In this document: piece by piece, positions 1 through 5,781 of the stretch
Position numbering within the stretch: position 1 is the stretch's first letter
How the letters are laid out: each line of letters opens with the position of its first letter
DNA from: Lachnospiraceae bacterium
Lineage (GTDB): Bacteria; Bacillota; Clostridia; Lachnospirales; Anaerotignaceae
Length of the DNA stretch: 8,656 nt
Direction of reading: 5' to 3'
Assembly (NCBI GenBank): GCA_028695945.1
Contig: JAQVIB010000081.1
Span: 1-8,656 of the forward strand
The notes under the pieces: generated by a model
What the model saw: only the letters and a program-made list of their open reading frames with translations
Database searches by the model: none
What the model was told of the DNA's origin: nothing
Position numbers and translations under genes: made by a program

Positions 1-48
1 ACTAGAGAACAAGCGGCAATAATGTTCTATAATTTTATGAATAGATAA
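1..48 (+). CDS. possible 3' end of an upstream gene (partial)
   Basis: The frame starting at base 1 is open for 15 codons, giving TREQAAIMFYNFMNR, and stops with TAA at 46-48, seven bases before a strong forward terminator. That position suits the tail of a gene running in from the left. The second frame also reads a short tail (LENKRQ, stop at 20-22), so the frame is not certain. The fragment is too short to assign a family. Confidence 0.25.
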   Translation, partial: TREQAAIMFYNFMNR

Positions 49-54
49 GAAAAT

Positions 55-100
55 AAAAAGCAGTTATTATGGAATTTACCGTAGTGATTGCTTTTTTGTT
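55..100 (+). terminator. Rho-independent terminator of the upstream gene
   Basis: The arms at 55-72 and 79-96 pair over 18 positions around the six-base loop AATTTA, and the 3' arm runs into a T tract (92-97, then GTTTT). Four of the pairs are G-U wobbles in the plus-strand RNA. They would be C-A mismatches on the other strand, so the element works in the plus direction and belongs to whatever lies left of the window. Confidence 0.85.
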
Positions 101-157
101 TTCTTAAAGGACTAGCAATTTCAAGTTAGAGTGTGGTAAAGAGATATTTTTCTAAAA

Positions 158-184
158 TTTACAAAAATATAATACAAATATAAT
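158..184 (+). promoter_or_regulatory. tentative promoter for the HAD phosphatase gene
   Basis: TTTACA at 158-163 and a perfect TATAAT at 179-184 are separated by 15 bp, shorter than the preferred 17. A second TATAAT lies at 168-173 without a good -35. A promoter is expected here because a terminator ends at 100 and the next gene starts at 252. The stretch is so AT-rich that chance matches are likely. Nothing else was recognised between 101 and 237. Confidence 0.3.
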
Positions 185-251
185 TTGAATTTTACAATGA
201 TGTGTTAATGTTTGAATGAAAATAATAATTAAAAATTAAAGGAGACTAAAT

Positions 252-1037
252 ATGAATAACTTAAAAGAAAAGAAAGGTTTTATATGCGATATGGATGGGG
301 TAATCTATCACGGAAATCGTTTATTGCCAGGTGCAAAAGATTTTGTTGAGTGGCTATATAAAGAAGATAAAAAGTTTTTATTTTTAACAAATTCTAGTGT
401 TAGAACACAAAAGCAATTACAAAATAAATTGCAGCTTATGGGGTTAGATGTAGATGAAAGCCATTATTACACCAGTGCCCTTGCAACTGCAAAATTTTTA
501 AGCTGTCAGCATCCCAATTGCAGTGCTTATGTAATTGGCGATTCGGGATTATTTGATGCTCTTTATAATGCAGGCATTACAATTACTGATACCGAACCTG
601 ATTATGTAATTGTTGGAGAAACGGATAACTACAATTATGAAAGAATTTGCCATGCTGTTAGGCATGTACAAAAAGGAGCAAAACTAATTGGAACAAATTC
701 AGATTTAACTGGGCCAACTGAAACTGGTATTGTTCCTGCGTGCCGTGCTCTTATGGCTCCAATAGAAGCAACAACGGGGAAAACTGCTTATTATATAGGT
801 AAACCTAATCCGCTTATGATGCGAACAGGGTTACAAATGCTTGGGGTGCATTCGGAAGATGCGGCAATAATTGGAGATAGAATGGATACAGATATAATTG
901 CCGGAATAGAAAGTGGATTGGATTCTATTCTTGTATTAAGTGCTGTTACCTCAAGGGTATCAATGGAGCTTTATCCGTACAGACCAAGTCTTATTTTAAA
1001 TGGGGTAGGAGACATATTGAAACTAGCATCTATTTAA
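252..1037 (+). CDS. NagD-type HAD phosphatase (HAD subfamily IIA)
   Basis: A cytosolic phosphatase of 261 residues, resembling E. coli NagD along its whole length. NagD enzymes remove phosphate from nucleotides such as UMP and from small phosphate esters; the substrate here is unknown. All four HAD motifs are visible: DMDGV with the nucleophile D13 and acid/base D15, the LTN motif with T46, the GKPNP lysine K184, and the metal-binding IGDRMDTD with D209 and D214. The C2-type cap lies between about residues 80 and 180 and contains the NagD-like IVGETDNYNYE stretch. The ATG has AAAGGAG at 238-244, seven bases upstream. No nag (N-acetylglucosamine) genes lie nearby, so the E. coli name is not transferred. 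The chemoreceptor gene follows after 71 bp without a terminator. Family assignment is secure, the precise reaction is not. Confidence 0.92.
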   Translation: MNNLKEKKGFICDMDGVIYHGNRLLPGAKDFVEWLYKEDKKFLFLTNSSVRTQKQLQNKLQLMGLDVDESHYYTSALATAKFLSCQHPNCSAYVIGDSGLFDALYNAGITITDTEPDYVIVGETDNYNYERICHAVRHVQKGAKLIGTNSDLTGPTETGIVPACRALMAPIEATTGKTAYYIGKPNPLMMRTGLQMLGVHSEDAAIIGDRMDTDIIAGIESGLDSILVLSAVTSRVSMELYPYRPSLILNGVGDILKLASI

Positions 1038-1053
1038 GATTTAAGACTTTTTC

Positions 1054-1087
1054 TGCTTTTTTTAAAATTCATTAATAGCAAAAAGCA
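1054..1087. repeat. inverted repeat in the gap before the chemoreceptor
   Basis: TGCTTTTT at 1054-1061 and AAAAAGCA at 1080-1087 are exact inverse complements around an 18-base loop. No T tract follows on either strand, so this is not a normal terminator. It ends just before the chemoreceptor ribosome binding site (AAAAGGAG, 1095-1102). In an AT-rich gap it may be chance. Confidence 0.35.
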
Positions 1088-1108
1088 ATTACACAAAAGG
1101 AGTACATA

Positions 1109-3283
1109 ATGAAAAAAAGCTTCAAAAGGATAAATTTCAAAAACATGAAAATTTTTAAGGGGATTTCAAATAATAAGCACATAAGAAAAATGCTAAATTT
1201 ATTATCATCAGTAACAAAAAAACTATCTGTAAAAATACCAGTTCTTAACGTTTTGGCTGTAATAGTAATTATGGTTGTTGTAGGAAGTGTTATTAGCACG
1301 TCAACTAGGGCGGTGGTTACTAATATGGTGAAAAAGGAAATTGCATATGTTGCAACAATTAATGCAAAAAATATTGAAGCATATTTAGAAAATATGAATG
1401 TAATTACTAAAAACTTAGCTTTCAGTGCAACACGGTTACAAAATTTTAATGACAATGAAGTTGAAAAGTTATTATTAGAAGATTTGAAGCAGGCTGTTTC
1501 TGACGAAAAGGTGTATTCTGCATACTATGCATTTGAGCCGGATAAATTTTTAGAAGATACATCAAAGGGTCTTTCTTATCGTGTTTTTAAGAATAACGGC
1601 AATATTTCAACAGAAATTAAAAATGACTACGAAGATTATAGAACTGGGGTATATTATGCCCCAACTAAAGCATTTAAACAAGCATATATAACAGAACCAT
1701 ACCGTTTGGCTTTATCTAATGGGCAAGAAGCATGGCTAATAACTTTAAGTACACCAATTTTGGATTCAAAGGGTGAGTTCATTGGTGTTGCCAATTGTGA
1801 TATTTTATCTGAGGACATAGTTTCATTAAATTATGAGAAGGGTGAATATAAAAATTCATTTGGATATGTTATGACGGAAAATGGAACTTATATTGCCCAC
1901 ACACAGGATAATGAAAAAGTTGGAGCGGTGCTTTATGCTGGTAAAAAGGTGGAAAAAGAAAGTATAAAAGCTATTAAAGGGGCAGAGATACAGTTGATTG
2001 AGGGTATTAATCCTGATACAAAAAGAGAGTCTCTTTATATGCATATTCCGCTTAATATTTCAAATGCCGATATTAAATGGGCTAGTATATTTGTTGTAGA
2101 CAAAAACGAGGCACTTTATGCAGTAGATAATATTACTAAACTGATGTTTTTAATTAGCGGTTTTGGAATTATTATTCTAGCAGTATTCAGTATAATGGTT
2201 CTAAGAAAATCTTTAATGCCAATAACAAGTATTGTTCAACGTGCAGAAAGAATGGGTCAAGGGCAACTTAAAAATGTTTCTGAAAAATCTATTTCTTCAA
2301 ATGATGAAATTGGTAAACTATGGAATATTTTTAATGAAACAAATTCAATTTTAGAGGGATATATTTTTGAAATATCATGTATATTAAACTATATTTCTGA
2401 AGGAAATTTGGATGTACAGCTTAAGACGGAATATAGAGGTGATTTTATACAGATAAGAGAATCTTTAATTAAAATTATAACATCCCTGAATGATACAATT
2501 TTAGAAATTATGAATACATCAGAGGAAGTATTTGTTGGAGCAGGACAGATATCTCAAGGCTCTCAATTATTAAGTTGTCAAACTTCAATACAAACTGCTT
2601 CAATCGAAAAAATTGTTGACTCTATACAGAATATTTCAAAAAATATGAAAGAAAGTTCTGATAATGCAAAAAAGACTAATGAACTTTCAAATTACGCTAA
2701 CGTTATTATGACTAAAGGCAAAGAGCAAATGGAAAACATGGTGGAGATTATGAATCAAATTTTCCAAACCTCTGAGGATATTAAATCGGTAGTAAAAGAG
2801 ATTGACGAAATTGCTTTTCAAACTAATATTTTGGCTATTAATGCTGCCATTGAAGCCGCACACGCAGGTGAAAATGGTAAAGGCTTTAGTGTAGTGGCTA
2901 GTGAAGTTCGAAGTTTATCGGAAAAATCAGCTAAGGCGGCAAAATATACAGAAGAAATGCTTGAAAATTCTAACCTGATTATAAAAAAAGGAATAAACGA
3001 AGCTGATATAATGGCAGAAATATTGAAAGATTTATTAAACAAATCTGTTGAAATTAATAATTCTATTGAACAGATATCTTTAGCATCTGAATGTCAAAAG
3101 TTTGAAATAAATGAAACAGCAACAAGCATTGAAGAAATTTCAGCAGCAATAAACGTAAATTCTGCTACAGCCCAAGAAAGTGCAGCTGCAAGTGAAGAAT
3201 TAATAGCACAAGCACAGCTTTTGAAAAATTTAGTAAACAAATTTGTTCTAAAAAGAAATAATTTAGAAACAGATATGGTTTAA
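1109..3283 (+). CDS. methyl-accepting chemotaxis protein with double-Cache sensor
   Basis: A 724-residue transmembrane chemoreceptor that senses an external ligand and controls CheA through its cytoplasmic coiled coil. A basic 40-residue cytoplasmic N-terminus precedes the first membrane helix (about 43-64). The extracellular region (about 68-340) looks like dCache_1. The second helix is at about 344-365, followed by HAMP (about 366-418) and a second HAMP-like segment (about 423-460, with EGNLDV and GDF). The signalling hairpin tip is plain at about 567-600, including IAFQTNILAINAAIEAAHAG. Likely methylation residues lie in the C-terminal helix around Q689/E690. There is no C-terminal CheR-docking pentapeptide. 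I could not make out the RYW-type amino-acid-binding motif of dCache receptors, so the ligand is open. AAAAGGAG stands six bases before the ATG. No che or flagellar genes are in view; the HAD gene upstream may share its transcript. Confidence 0.95.
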   Translation: MKKSFKRINFKNMKIFKGISNNKHIRKMLNLLSSVTKKLSVKIPVLNVLAVIVIMVVVGSVISTSTRAVVTNMVKKEIAYVATINAKNIEAYLENMNVITKNLAFSATRLQNFNDNEVEKLLLEDLKQAVSDEKVYSAYYAFEPDKFLEDTSKGLSYRVFKNNGNISTEIKNDYEDYRTGVYYAPTKAFKQAYITEPYRLALSNGQEAWLITLSTPILDSKGEFIGVANCDILSEDIVSLNYEKGEYKNSFGYVMTENGTYIAHTQDNEKVGAVLYAGKKVEKESIKAIKGAEIQLIEGINPDTKRESLYMHIPLNISNADIKWASIFVVDKNEALYAVDNITKLMFLISGFGIIILAVFSIMVLRKSLMPITSIVQRAERMGQGQLKNVSEKSISSNDEIGKLWNIFNETNSILEGYIFEISCILNYISEGNLDVQLKTEYRGDFIQIRESLIKIITSLNDTILEIMNTSEEVFVGAGQISQGSQLLSCQTSIQTASIEKIVDSIQNISKNMKESSDNAKKTNELSNYANVIMTKGKEQMENMVEIMNQIFQTSEDIKSVVKEIDEIAFQTNILAINAAIEAAHAGENGKGFSVVASEVRSLSEKSAKAAKYTEEMLENSNLIIKKGINEADIMAEILKDLLNKSVEINNSIEQISLASECQKFEINETATSIEEISAAINVNSATAQESAAASEELIAQAQLLKNLVNKFVLKRNNLETDMV

Positions 3284-3315
3284 AAGCTACTATGTAACAT
3301 TGTTAATTATATCAA

Positions 3316-3344
3316 TTGAATACTTGCTGTATTAGTGCTATGCT
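3316..3344 (+). promoter_or_regulatory. candidate promoter for the CoA-binding protein gene
   Basis: TTGAAT at 3316-3321 and TATGCT at 3339-3344 have a 17-bp spacer, with TG at 3336-3337 giving an extended -10. Each hexamer matches the sigma-A consensus at four of six bases. It lies after the chemoreceptor stop and about 70 bases before the gene start, which fits. No terminator for the chemoreceptor was found in 3284-3315, so readthrough is also possible. Confidence 0.45.
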
Positions 3345-3415
3345 TAAATTACAATTTTTATAAATTAGCCTTTTTTCAATTTCAACTAAAAATATATAGA
3401 AAGGAAGTTATAAAC

Positions 3416-3778
3416 ATGGATTTAAAAGAAATAATGCAGCAGAAGAAGTTTGCAGTTGTTGGAGACACAATTAATGAAGAAAAATATGCTTTTAAAATAA
3501 AGAAAGGATTGGAAAATAATGGATATGATGTTTATCCGGTTGGAAAGGAGCTTTCTTCCTTAAATGATATTTCGGATGAGGTGGATATAATTGACCTTTG
3601 TATAAACCCCGTAAAAGGTCTTTCGTTAGTTAAGGAGTGCAAAAAACCATTTAAATGTATTGTAATTCAACCCGGTGCAGAAAGTGAAGAAATTTTCTCA
3701 TATCTAAATCAAAACAACCTACCATATATTGAAGGTTGTTTGTTGGTTGGGTTATCTTTGTATTCTAAAAACAATTAA
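3416..3778 (+). CDS. CoA-binding domain protein, YccU-like
   Basis: A small cytosolic protein of 120 residues that is essentially one Rossmann-like CoA-binding domain (CoA_binding_2, as in E. coli YccU). Visible family features are the first strand and glycine turn FAVVGDT (12-18), the second strand YDVYPVGK (36-43), IIDLCINP (57-64), IQPGAES (83-89) and a C-terminal EGCLLVGL segment with a cysteine where YccU has its Cys-Pro. The family binds CoA in vitro and may act in CoA sensing or thiol modification; no reaction is established. The frame is open upstream to an ATG at 3335, but the ATG at 3416 is preferred because AAAGGAAG (3400-3407) precedes it and the protein then starts where the family starts. 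The extra 27 residues are low-complexity and lie over the promoter region. It appears to be a single-gene unit, converging with the flavodoxin operon. Confidence 0.85.
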   Translation: MDLKEIMQQKKFAVVGDTINEEKYAFKIKKGLENNGYDVYPVGKELSSLNDISDEVDIIDLCINPVKGLSLVKECKKPFKCIVIQPGAESEEIFSYLNQNNLPYIEGCLLVGLSLYSKNN

Positions 3779-3819
3779 GAGATTAAACTATAATATTTAA
3801 TATCAAATTTAATAACAAC

Positions 3820-3864
3820 ATAGTTGTTTCCTTTCATGCTTAGCGGAAAAGGTAGCTGTTTTTT
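3820..3864 (+). terminator. weak candidate terminator after the CoA-binding gene
   Basis: The arms 3820-3835 and 3846-3859 can pair in two blocks (seven pairs, a TTT bulge, then CCTTT with AAAGG) around a ten-base loop, followed by a run of six T at 3859-3864. Three of the pairs are G-U in the plus direction only, so it would serve the CoA-binding gene and not the converging operon. The bulges make it less certain than the other terminators here. I saw no clear terminator for the minus-strand operon in 3865-3968. Confidence 0.45.
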
Positions 3865-3968
3865 CTATTAATGCCCAAAAGAAACCACAGATACCTTTAA
3901 TGCTATTTTATGCTTTTCTTTTCGTTATTAACTGCCATATTTTCCTAAGAAATCTTTTAAATCGATTT

Positions 3969-4421
3969 TCAAATTATTTGCTTAATGAAAGAAACGGCTT
4001 TAGAAATGTCACCATTATTTGGATGACCTTTTGCCGTGCCTCCAATAAATTTAAAAATTCCATATGTATCAAATCCCTTGCATTGGTATCCACCCAATAC
4101 TTGGCACCCATGATTTAATAAAAATGTGTGAAAGAATTTGCCATAATTTTTCTGGTTAGAGCCACTTGTTAATATTGTAAATACTTTTTTACCTTGTAAT
4201 AGTTTTTGTTGGGTATCAACAAAATTAAGGATACTAGAATGAGGTTTGCCCATATATATGCCAGATGCAAAGCCAATTAAATCGTATTCCGAAAAATTAG
4301 GAAATGTTTCCGGAGTTAATGATACCAAAGAAATATCTGGATACGATTCTGCAATTTGCAATAAAATTTTTTTTATATTTTGATGATGTTGAGAATAATA
4401 AAGAATTATACATTTATTCAT
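3969..4421 (-). CDS. flavodoxin family protein
   Basis: A 150-residue protein with a flavodoxin-like fold, expected to bind FMN and carry electrons in the cytosol. The first strand and phosphate loop read ILYYSQHHQN (6-15), close to the S-x-H-H-x-N-T loop of clostridial flavodoxin-family proteins, although the usual threonine is isoleucine (I16). GFASGIYMGKPH (50-61) and KGFDTYGIFKFIGGTAKGHPN (115-134) are the second and third flavin-side segments of the same family. The length suits a short-chain flavodoxin. It is the last gene of the minus-strand operon: its ATG overlaps the end of the FMN-binding gene by 8 bp, with AAGGTGG at 4430-4436 as the ribosome binding site, so translation may be coupled. 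Likely partners are the FMN-binding membrane protein next door or a reductase elsewhere (inference). The exact redox role is unknown. Confidence 0.85.
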   Translation of the reverse strand: MNKCIILYYSQHHQNIKKILLQIAESYPDISLVSLTPETFPNFSEYDLIGFASGIYMGKPHSSILNFVDTQQKLLQGKKVFTILTSGSNQKNYGKFFHTFLLNHGCQVLGGYQCKGFDTYGIFKFIGGTAKGHPNNGDISKAVSFIKQII

Positions 4422-4836
4422 TTATATGTCCACCTTCCAAAGCGTTCTCAACTGCTTTTTGAATTACCAAGCTGGAATTAGTAGCACTGCTTACGGCATC
4501 TACTGGAAAGGTTTGTGTATCCACAATTGTAGATACAATTTGCTCTGCCGCCTTACCACGTTCATTCTTATGCTCAAGTAAAATGATGTTCTGGACGGAT
4601 CCATTTTCAACATTCACCTGAACCTTTGCATATATATACCCTGCATCATATTCTCCAAGGTACTGACCATCTGCTATATCAGAAAATGCGATTTCATGAA
4701 GTTGAATACTGCTAATTTTTGACTTATAATTGAAAAAGTCTATACCATAAATAGCAAGACCAGCTATAATACAAAGGATAATAGCTGTAACTAAAATTTG
4801 ATGCCACCCAAGACCAATACCATCATTTTTTCTCAT
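4414..4836 (-). CDS. membrane-anchored FMN-binding domain protein
   Basis: A 140-residue protein with an N-terminal signal anchor (helix about 13-32 after a short charged tail) and an FMN_bind domain (about 52-135) predicted to face outside. Domain features are DGQYLGEY (56-63), VQVNVENGSVQNI, LEHKN (87-91) and DAVSSATNSS (113-122). The last is the target site of ApbE flavin transferases, which attach FMN through a phosphoester; T119 is the predicted acceptor. The site reads SSAT where many members read SGAT. The frame is open 15 codons further upstream, but the ATG at 4836 has AAAGGAGG seven bases away, and the longer form would add residues overlapping the tetR end. It starts 4 bp after the tetR stop and overlaps the flavodoxin start. 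Expected role: extracytosolic one-electron carrier. No apbE gene is in the window. Confidence 0.85.
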   Translation of the reverse strand: MRKNDGIGLGWHQILVTAIILCIIAGLAIYGIDFFNYKSKISSIQLHEIAFSDIADGQYLGEYDAGYIYAKVQVNVENGSVQNIILLEHKNERGKAAEQIVSTIVDTQTFPVDAVSSATNSSLVIQKAVENALEGGHINE

Positions 4837-4840
4837 ACCC

Positions 4841-5476
4841 TTACCTCCTTTTGATAGAATGAAATAACATCTGAAATCCATGTTGTAAAAATTCAGATTT
4901 TTTCATATTCATTCTCTTTAAAATATAAGATTCCTTTTCGTTAGACATGGTAATTAGACTTCCTAGTGAAGCCCACAAAGTAAACACAGATGGTAGAATG
5001 CTGATGTCCGAGGATAAATAGTTTTCACTGATTCCTCTTTCAAAGAGCAAAGTCATGCTATTTGCAATTTCTTCACCAATATCATAAATTTGCTGAAGAA
5101 TTTCATTTTCTGCCAAAGCCTTTTCATCTATGCTGATATTACCCATAATGCTTGAAAAATAAAGTGGATACTGCTCATAGAGAAGAAAAAGTTTATTGCA
5201 GATGGTATAGTAGCATTCTTCAAAATTTGTTGCCTCCTTAATGCATTGGTTGGTTACATCTCTTAATTCACACATATGGTCATATATAATATGATTATAA
5301 ATTTCTTCCTTGCTTTTAAAGTAGACATAAATTGTGGATTTGCTATAATCTGCTGCTTTAGAAATATCATCCATTGTTGTTTGCTTAATGCCTTTTTCCA
5401 AAAATAACTTTTCAGCAGTTTCCAAAATGATTTTTTTATTAAATTGTACAAGAATTTCTCTCTTTTTCTTTCCCAA
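4841..5476 (-). CDS. TetR/AcrR family transcriptional regulator
   Basis: A 211-residue one-component regulator. The N-terminal DNA-binding domain (about 12-60) carries the typical AEKLFLEKG helix, TTMDDISKAADYSKSTIYVYF recognition region and KSKEEIY. The rest is a helical ligand-binding and dimerisation domain whose ligand cannot be read from sequence. The start is TTG at 5476 with AAAGGA (5485-5490) eight bases upstream. The nearest ATG, at 5493, is in another frame that gives only a short unrelated peptide. It is the first gene of the operon with the FMN-binding protein and flavodoxin, 4 bp from the former. Its promoter overlaps an 18-bp palindrome, so it most likely represses itself and the two flavoprotein genes until an inducer, perhaps a redox-active or toxic compound, is present (inference). 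Confidence 0.9.
   Translation of the reverse strand: MGKKKREILVQFNKKIILETAEKLFLEKGIKQTTMDDISKAADYSKSTIYVYFKSKEEIYNHIIYDHMCELRDVTNQCIKEATNFEECYYTICNKLFLLYEQYPLYFSSIMGNISIDEKALAENEILQQIYDIGEEIANSMTLLFERGISENYLSSDISILPSVFTLWASLGSLITMSNEKESYILKRMNMKKSEFLQHGFQMLFHSIKRR
4844..4850 (-). promoter_or_regulatory. ribosome binding site fixing the FMN-binding gene start
   Basis: AAGGAGG, read on the minus strand, lies inside the last codons of the TetR gene and seven bases before the ATG at 4836. It is the strongest Shine-Dalgarno match in the operon. It favours the 140-residue product over the frame extended to 4881. Confidence 0.85.
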
Positions 5477-5484
5477 TGCAAAGT

Positions 5485-5490
5485 TCCTTT
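5485..5490 (-). promoter_or_regulatory. ribosome binding site for the TTG start of tetR
   Basis: AAAGGA on the minus strand, eight bases before the TTG at 5476. It supports this non-ATG start. The ATG at 5493 lies upstream of the site and so is not served by it. Confidence 0.75.
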
Positions 5491-5503
5491 CATACTAATG
5501 TTT

Positions 5504-5521
5504 CTAATATCATACTATTAG
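5504..5521. promoter_or_regulatory. palindrome over the -10, likely TetR operator
   Basis: CTAATA at 5504-5509 and TATTAG at 5516-5521 are exact inverse complements around a six-base centre; the -10 of the minus-strand promoter (5509-5514) begins in the left arm and covers most of the centre. Binding here would block RNA polymerase. In addition TCATACTA occurs twice, at 5490-5497 and 5510-5517, exactly 20 bp apart, which would put two binding sites on the same face of the helix. Assignment to this TetR is by position only. Confidence 0.55.
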
Positions 5522-5537
5522 TTCGATTTAATGTCAA
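5509..5537 (-). promoter_or_regulatory. sigma-A promoter of the tetR-FMN-flavodoxin operon
   Basis: On the minus strand a perfect -35 TTGACA (5532-5537) and a -10 TATGAT (5509-5514) are separated by 17 bp. Transcription should begin near 5502, about 25 bases before the TTG start, leaving a short leader that holds the ribosome binding site. It is one of the best promoter matches in the window, so tight control by a repressor would be expected. Confidence 0.8.
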
Positions 5538-5587
5538 CGATTATTTATAGAAGTTACCCAATAAAGTCGTTAAACATTTATAAAAGG

Positions 5588-5616
5588 TTGCATTTTAGGG
5601 CTTTGTATGCTACAAT
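5588..5616 (+). promoter_or_regulatory. promoter of the leader RNA and FAD dehydrogenase
   Basis: TTGCAT (5588-5593) and TACAAT (5611-5616) have a 17-bp spacer, and TG at 5608-5609 gives an extended -10. Transcription should start near 5623. It is divergent from the tetR promoter, with about 50 bp between the two -35 boxes, so both could be touched by one regulator. An imperfect inverted repeat (5536-5571) lies between them. Confidence 0.7.
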
Positions 5617-5622
5617 TCAGCT

Positions 5623-5736
5623 TATTAACAAGGAGTTAAGTGTTTAATGTATTCTTGGCATCTTACAAGTTGTATGGGCTAAAATCCTTGCATATGCACT
5701 CCTTGAACCCCTAATGCTAGGGGCTTTTTATTTTTT
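5623..5736 (+). promoter_or_regulatory. structured leader RNA with terminator, class not recognised
   Basis: About 110 nt from the predicted transcript start to the T tract. CAAGGAGT (5629-5636) pairs perfectly with ACTCCTTG (5698-5705) to form an eight-pair closing stem directly before a terminator hairpin. Inside, 5672-5676 can pair with 5691-5695, and TACAA-G-TTGTA (5665-5675) is an alternative small hairpin. TATGGG (5673-5678) could instead pair with the terminator arm CCCCTA at five of six positions, giving a possible antiterminator. This layout suits a riboswitch or attenuator controlling the downstream gene, or an independent small RNA. I compared it from memory with FMN, TPP, purine, THF, SAM, preQ1, ZTP, fluoride, c-di-GMP and T-box elements and found no convincing match. 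The closing stem also hides an AAGGAG sequence followed by a 24-codon open frame. Confidence 0.5.
5708..5736 (+). terminator. intrinsic terminator within the leader of the FAD gene
   Basis: CCCCTA (5708-5713) pairs with TAGGGG (5718-5723) around the loop ATGC, followed by C, five T, A and six T. It lies 46 bases before the coding start and after the promoter, so it must be bypassed for expression, or it ends a separate short RNA. No good second promoter was seen between it and the gene. Confidence 0.8.
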
Positions 5737-5771
5737 AGTAAAAAATTCTATTGTTTAACTATAAAGAAAGC

Positions 5772-5777
5772 AGGAAA
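5772..5777 (+). promoter_or_regulatory. ribosome binding site for the TTG start of the FAD gene
   Basis: AGGAAA, with AGGA ending six bases before the TTG at 5782. It is a modest match, but no ATG or GTG with a better site lies near the N-terminus, and the protein family begins at this point (MIRVQNLKL). Confidence 0.6.
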
Positions 5778-5781
5778 ATAA

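Noticed and set aside
3..251. CRISPR, insertion sequence or phage attachment signal at the left edge
   Set aside because: There are no spaced direct repeats, no terminal inverted repeats and no transposase or integrase fragments here or elsewhere in the window.
1054..1087. Terminator between the HAD phosphatase and the chemoreceptor
   Set aside because: The TGCTTTTT/AAAAAGCA stem has an 18-base loop and no T tract on either side, so it is listed only as an inverted repeat.
3335..3415. Possible 27-residue N-terminal extension of the CoA-binding protein from an upstream ATG
   Set aside because: It has no ribosome binding site, it would start inside the candidate -10 region, and the extra residues do not resemble the family. 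AAAGGAAG precedes the ATG at 3416.
3900..4118. 72-residue plus-strand frame between the CoA-binding gene and the flavodoxin
   Set aside because: Most of it is antisense to the flavodoxin coding region. It has no ribosome binding site and no recognisable domain.
4837..4881. Longer FMN-binding protein starting at 4881
   Set aside because: It would overlap the TetR coding end by 41 bases and lacks a ribosome binding site. The AAGGAGG at 4844-4850 points to 4836.
5263..5493. 76-residue ATG frame on the minus strand starting just upstream of tetR
   Set aside because: It is a shadow of the tetR frame. Its lysine-rich translation resembles no family, and the real start (TTG, 5476) has the ribosome binding site.
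5629..5705. Tetrahydrofolate riboswitch, suggested by GTTAAGTG-like and TTGCAT...CTCC-like stretches
   Set aside because: The leader is too short and lacks the long second stem, the third stem and the pseudoknot layout of that class. The shared words are few and can be chance.
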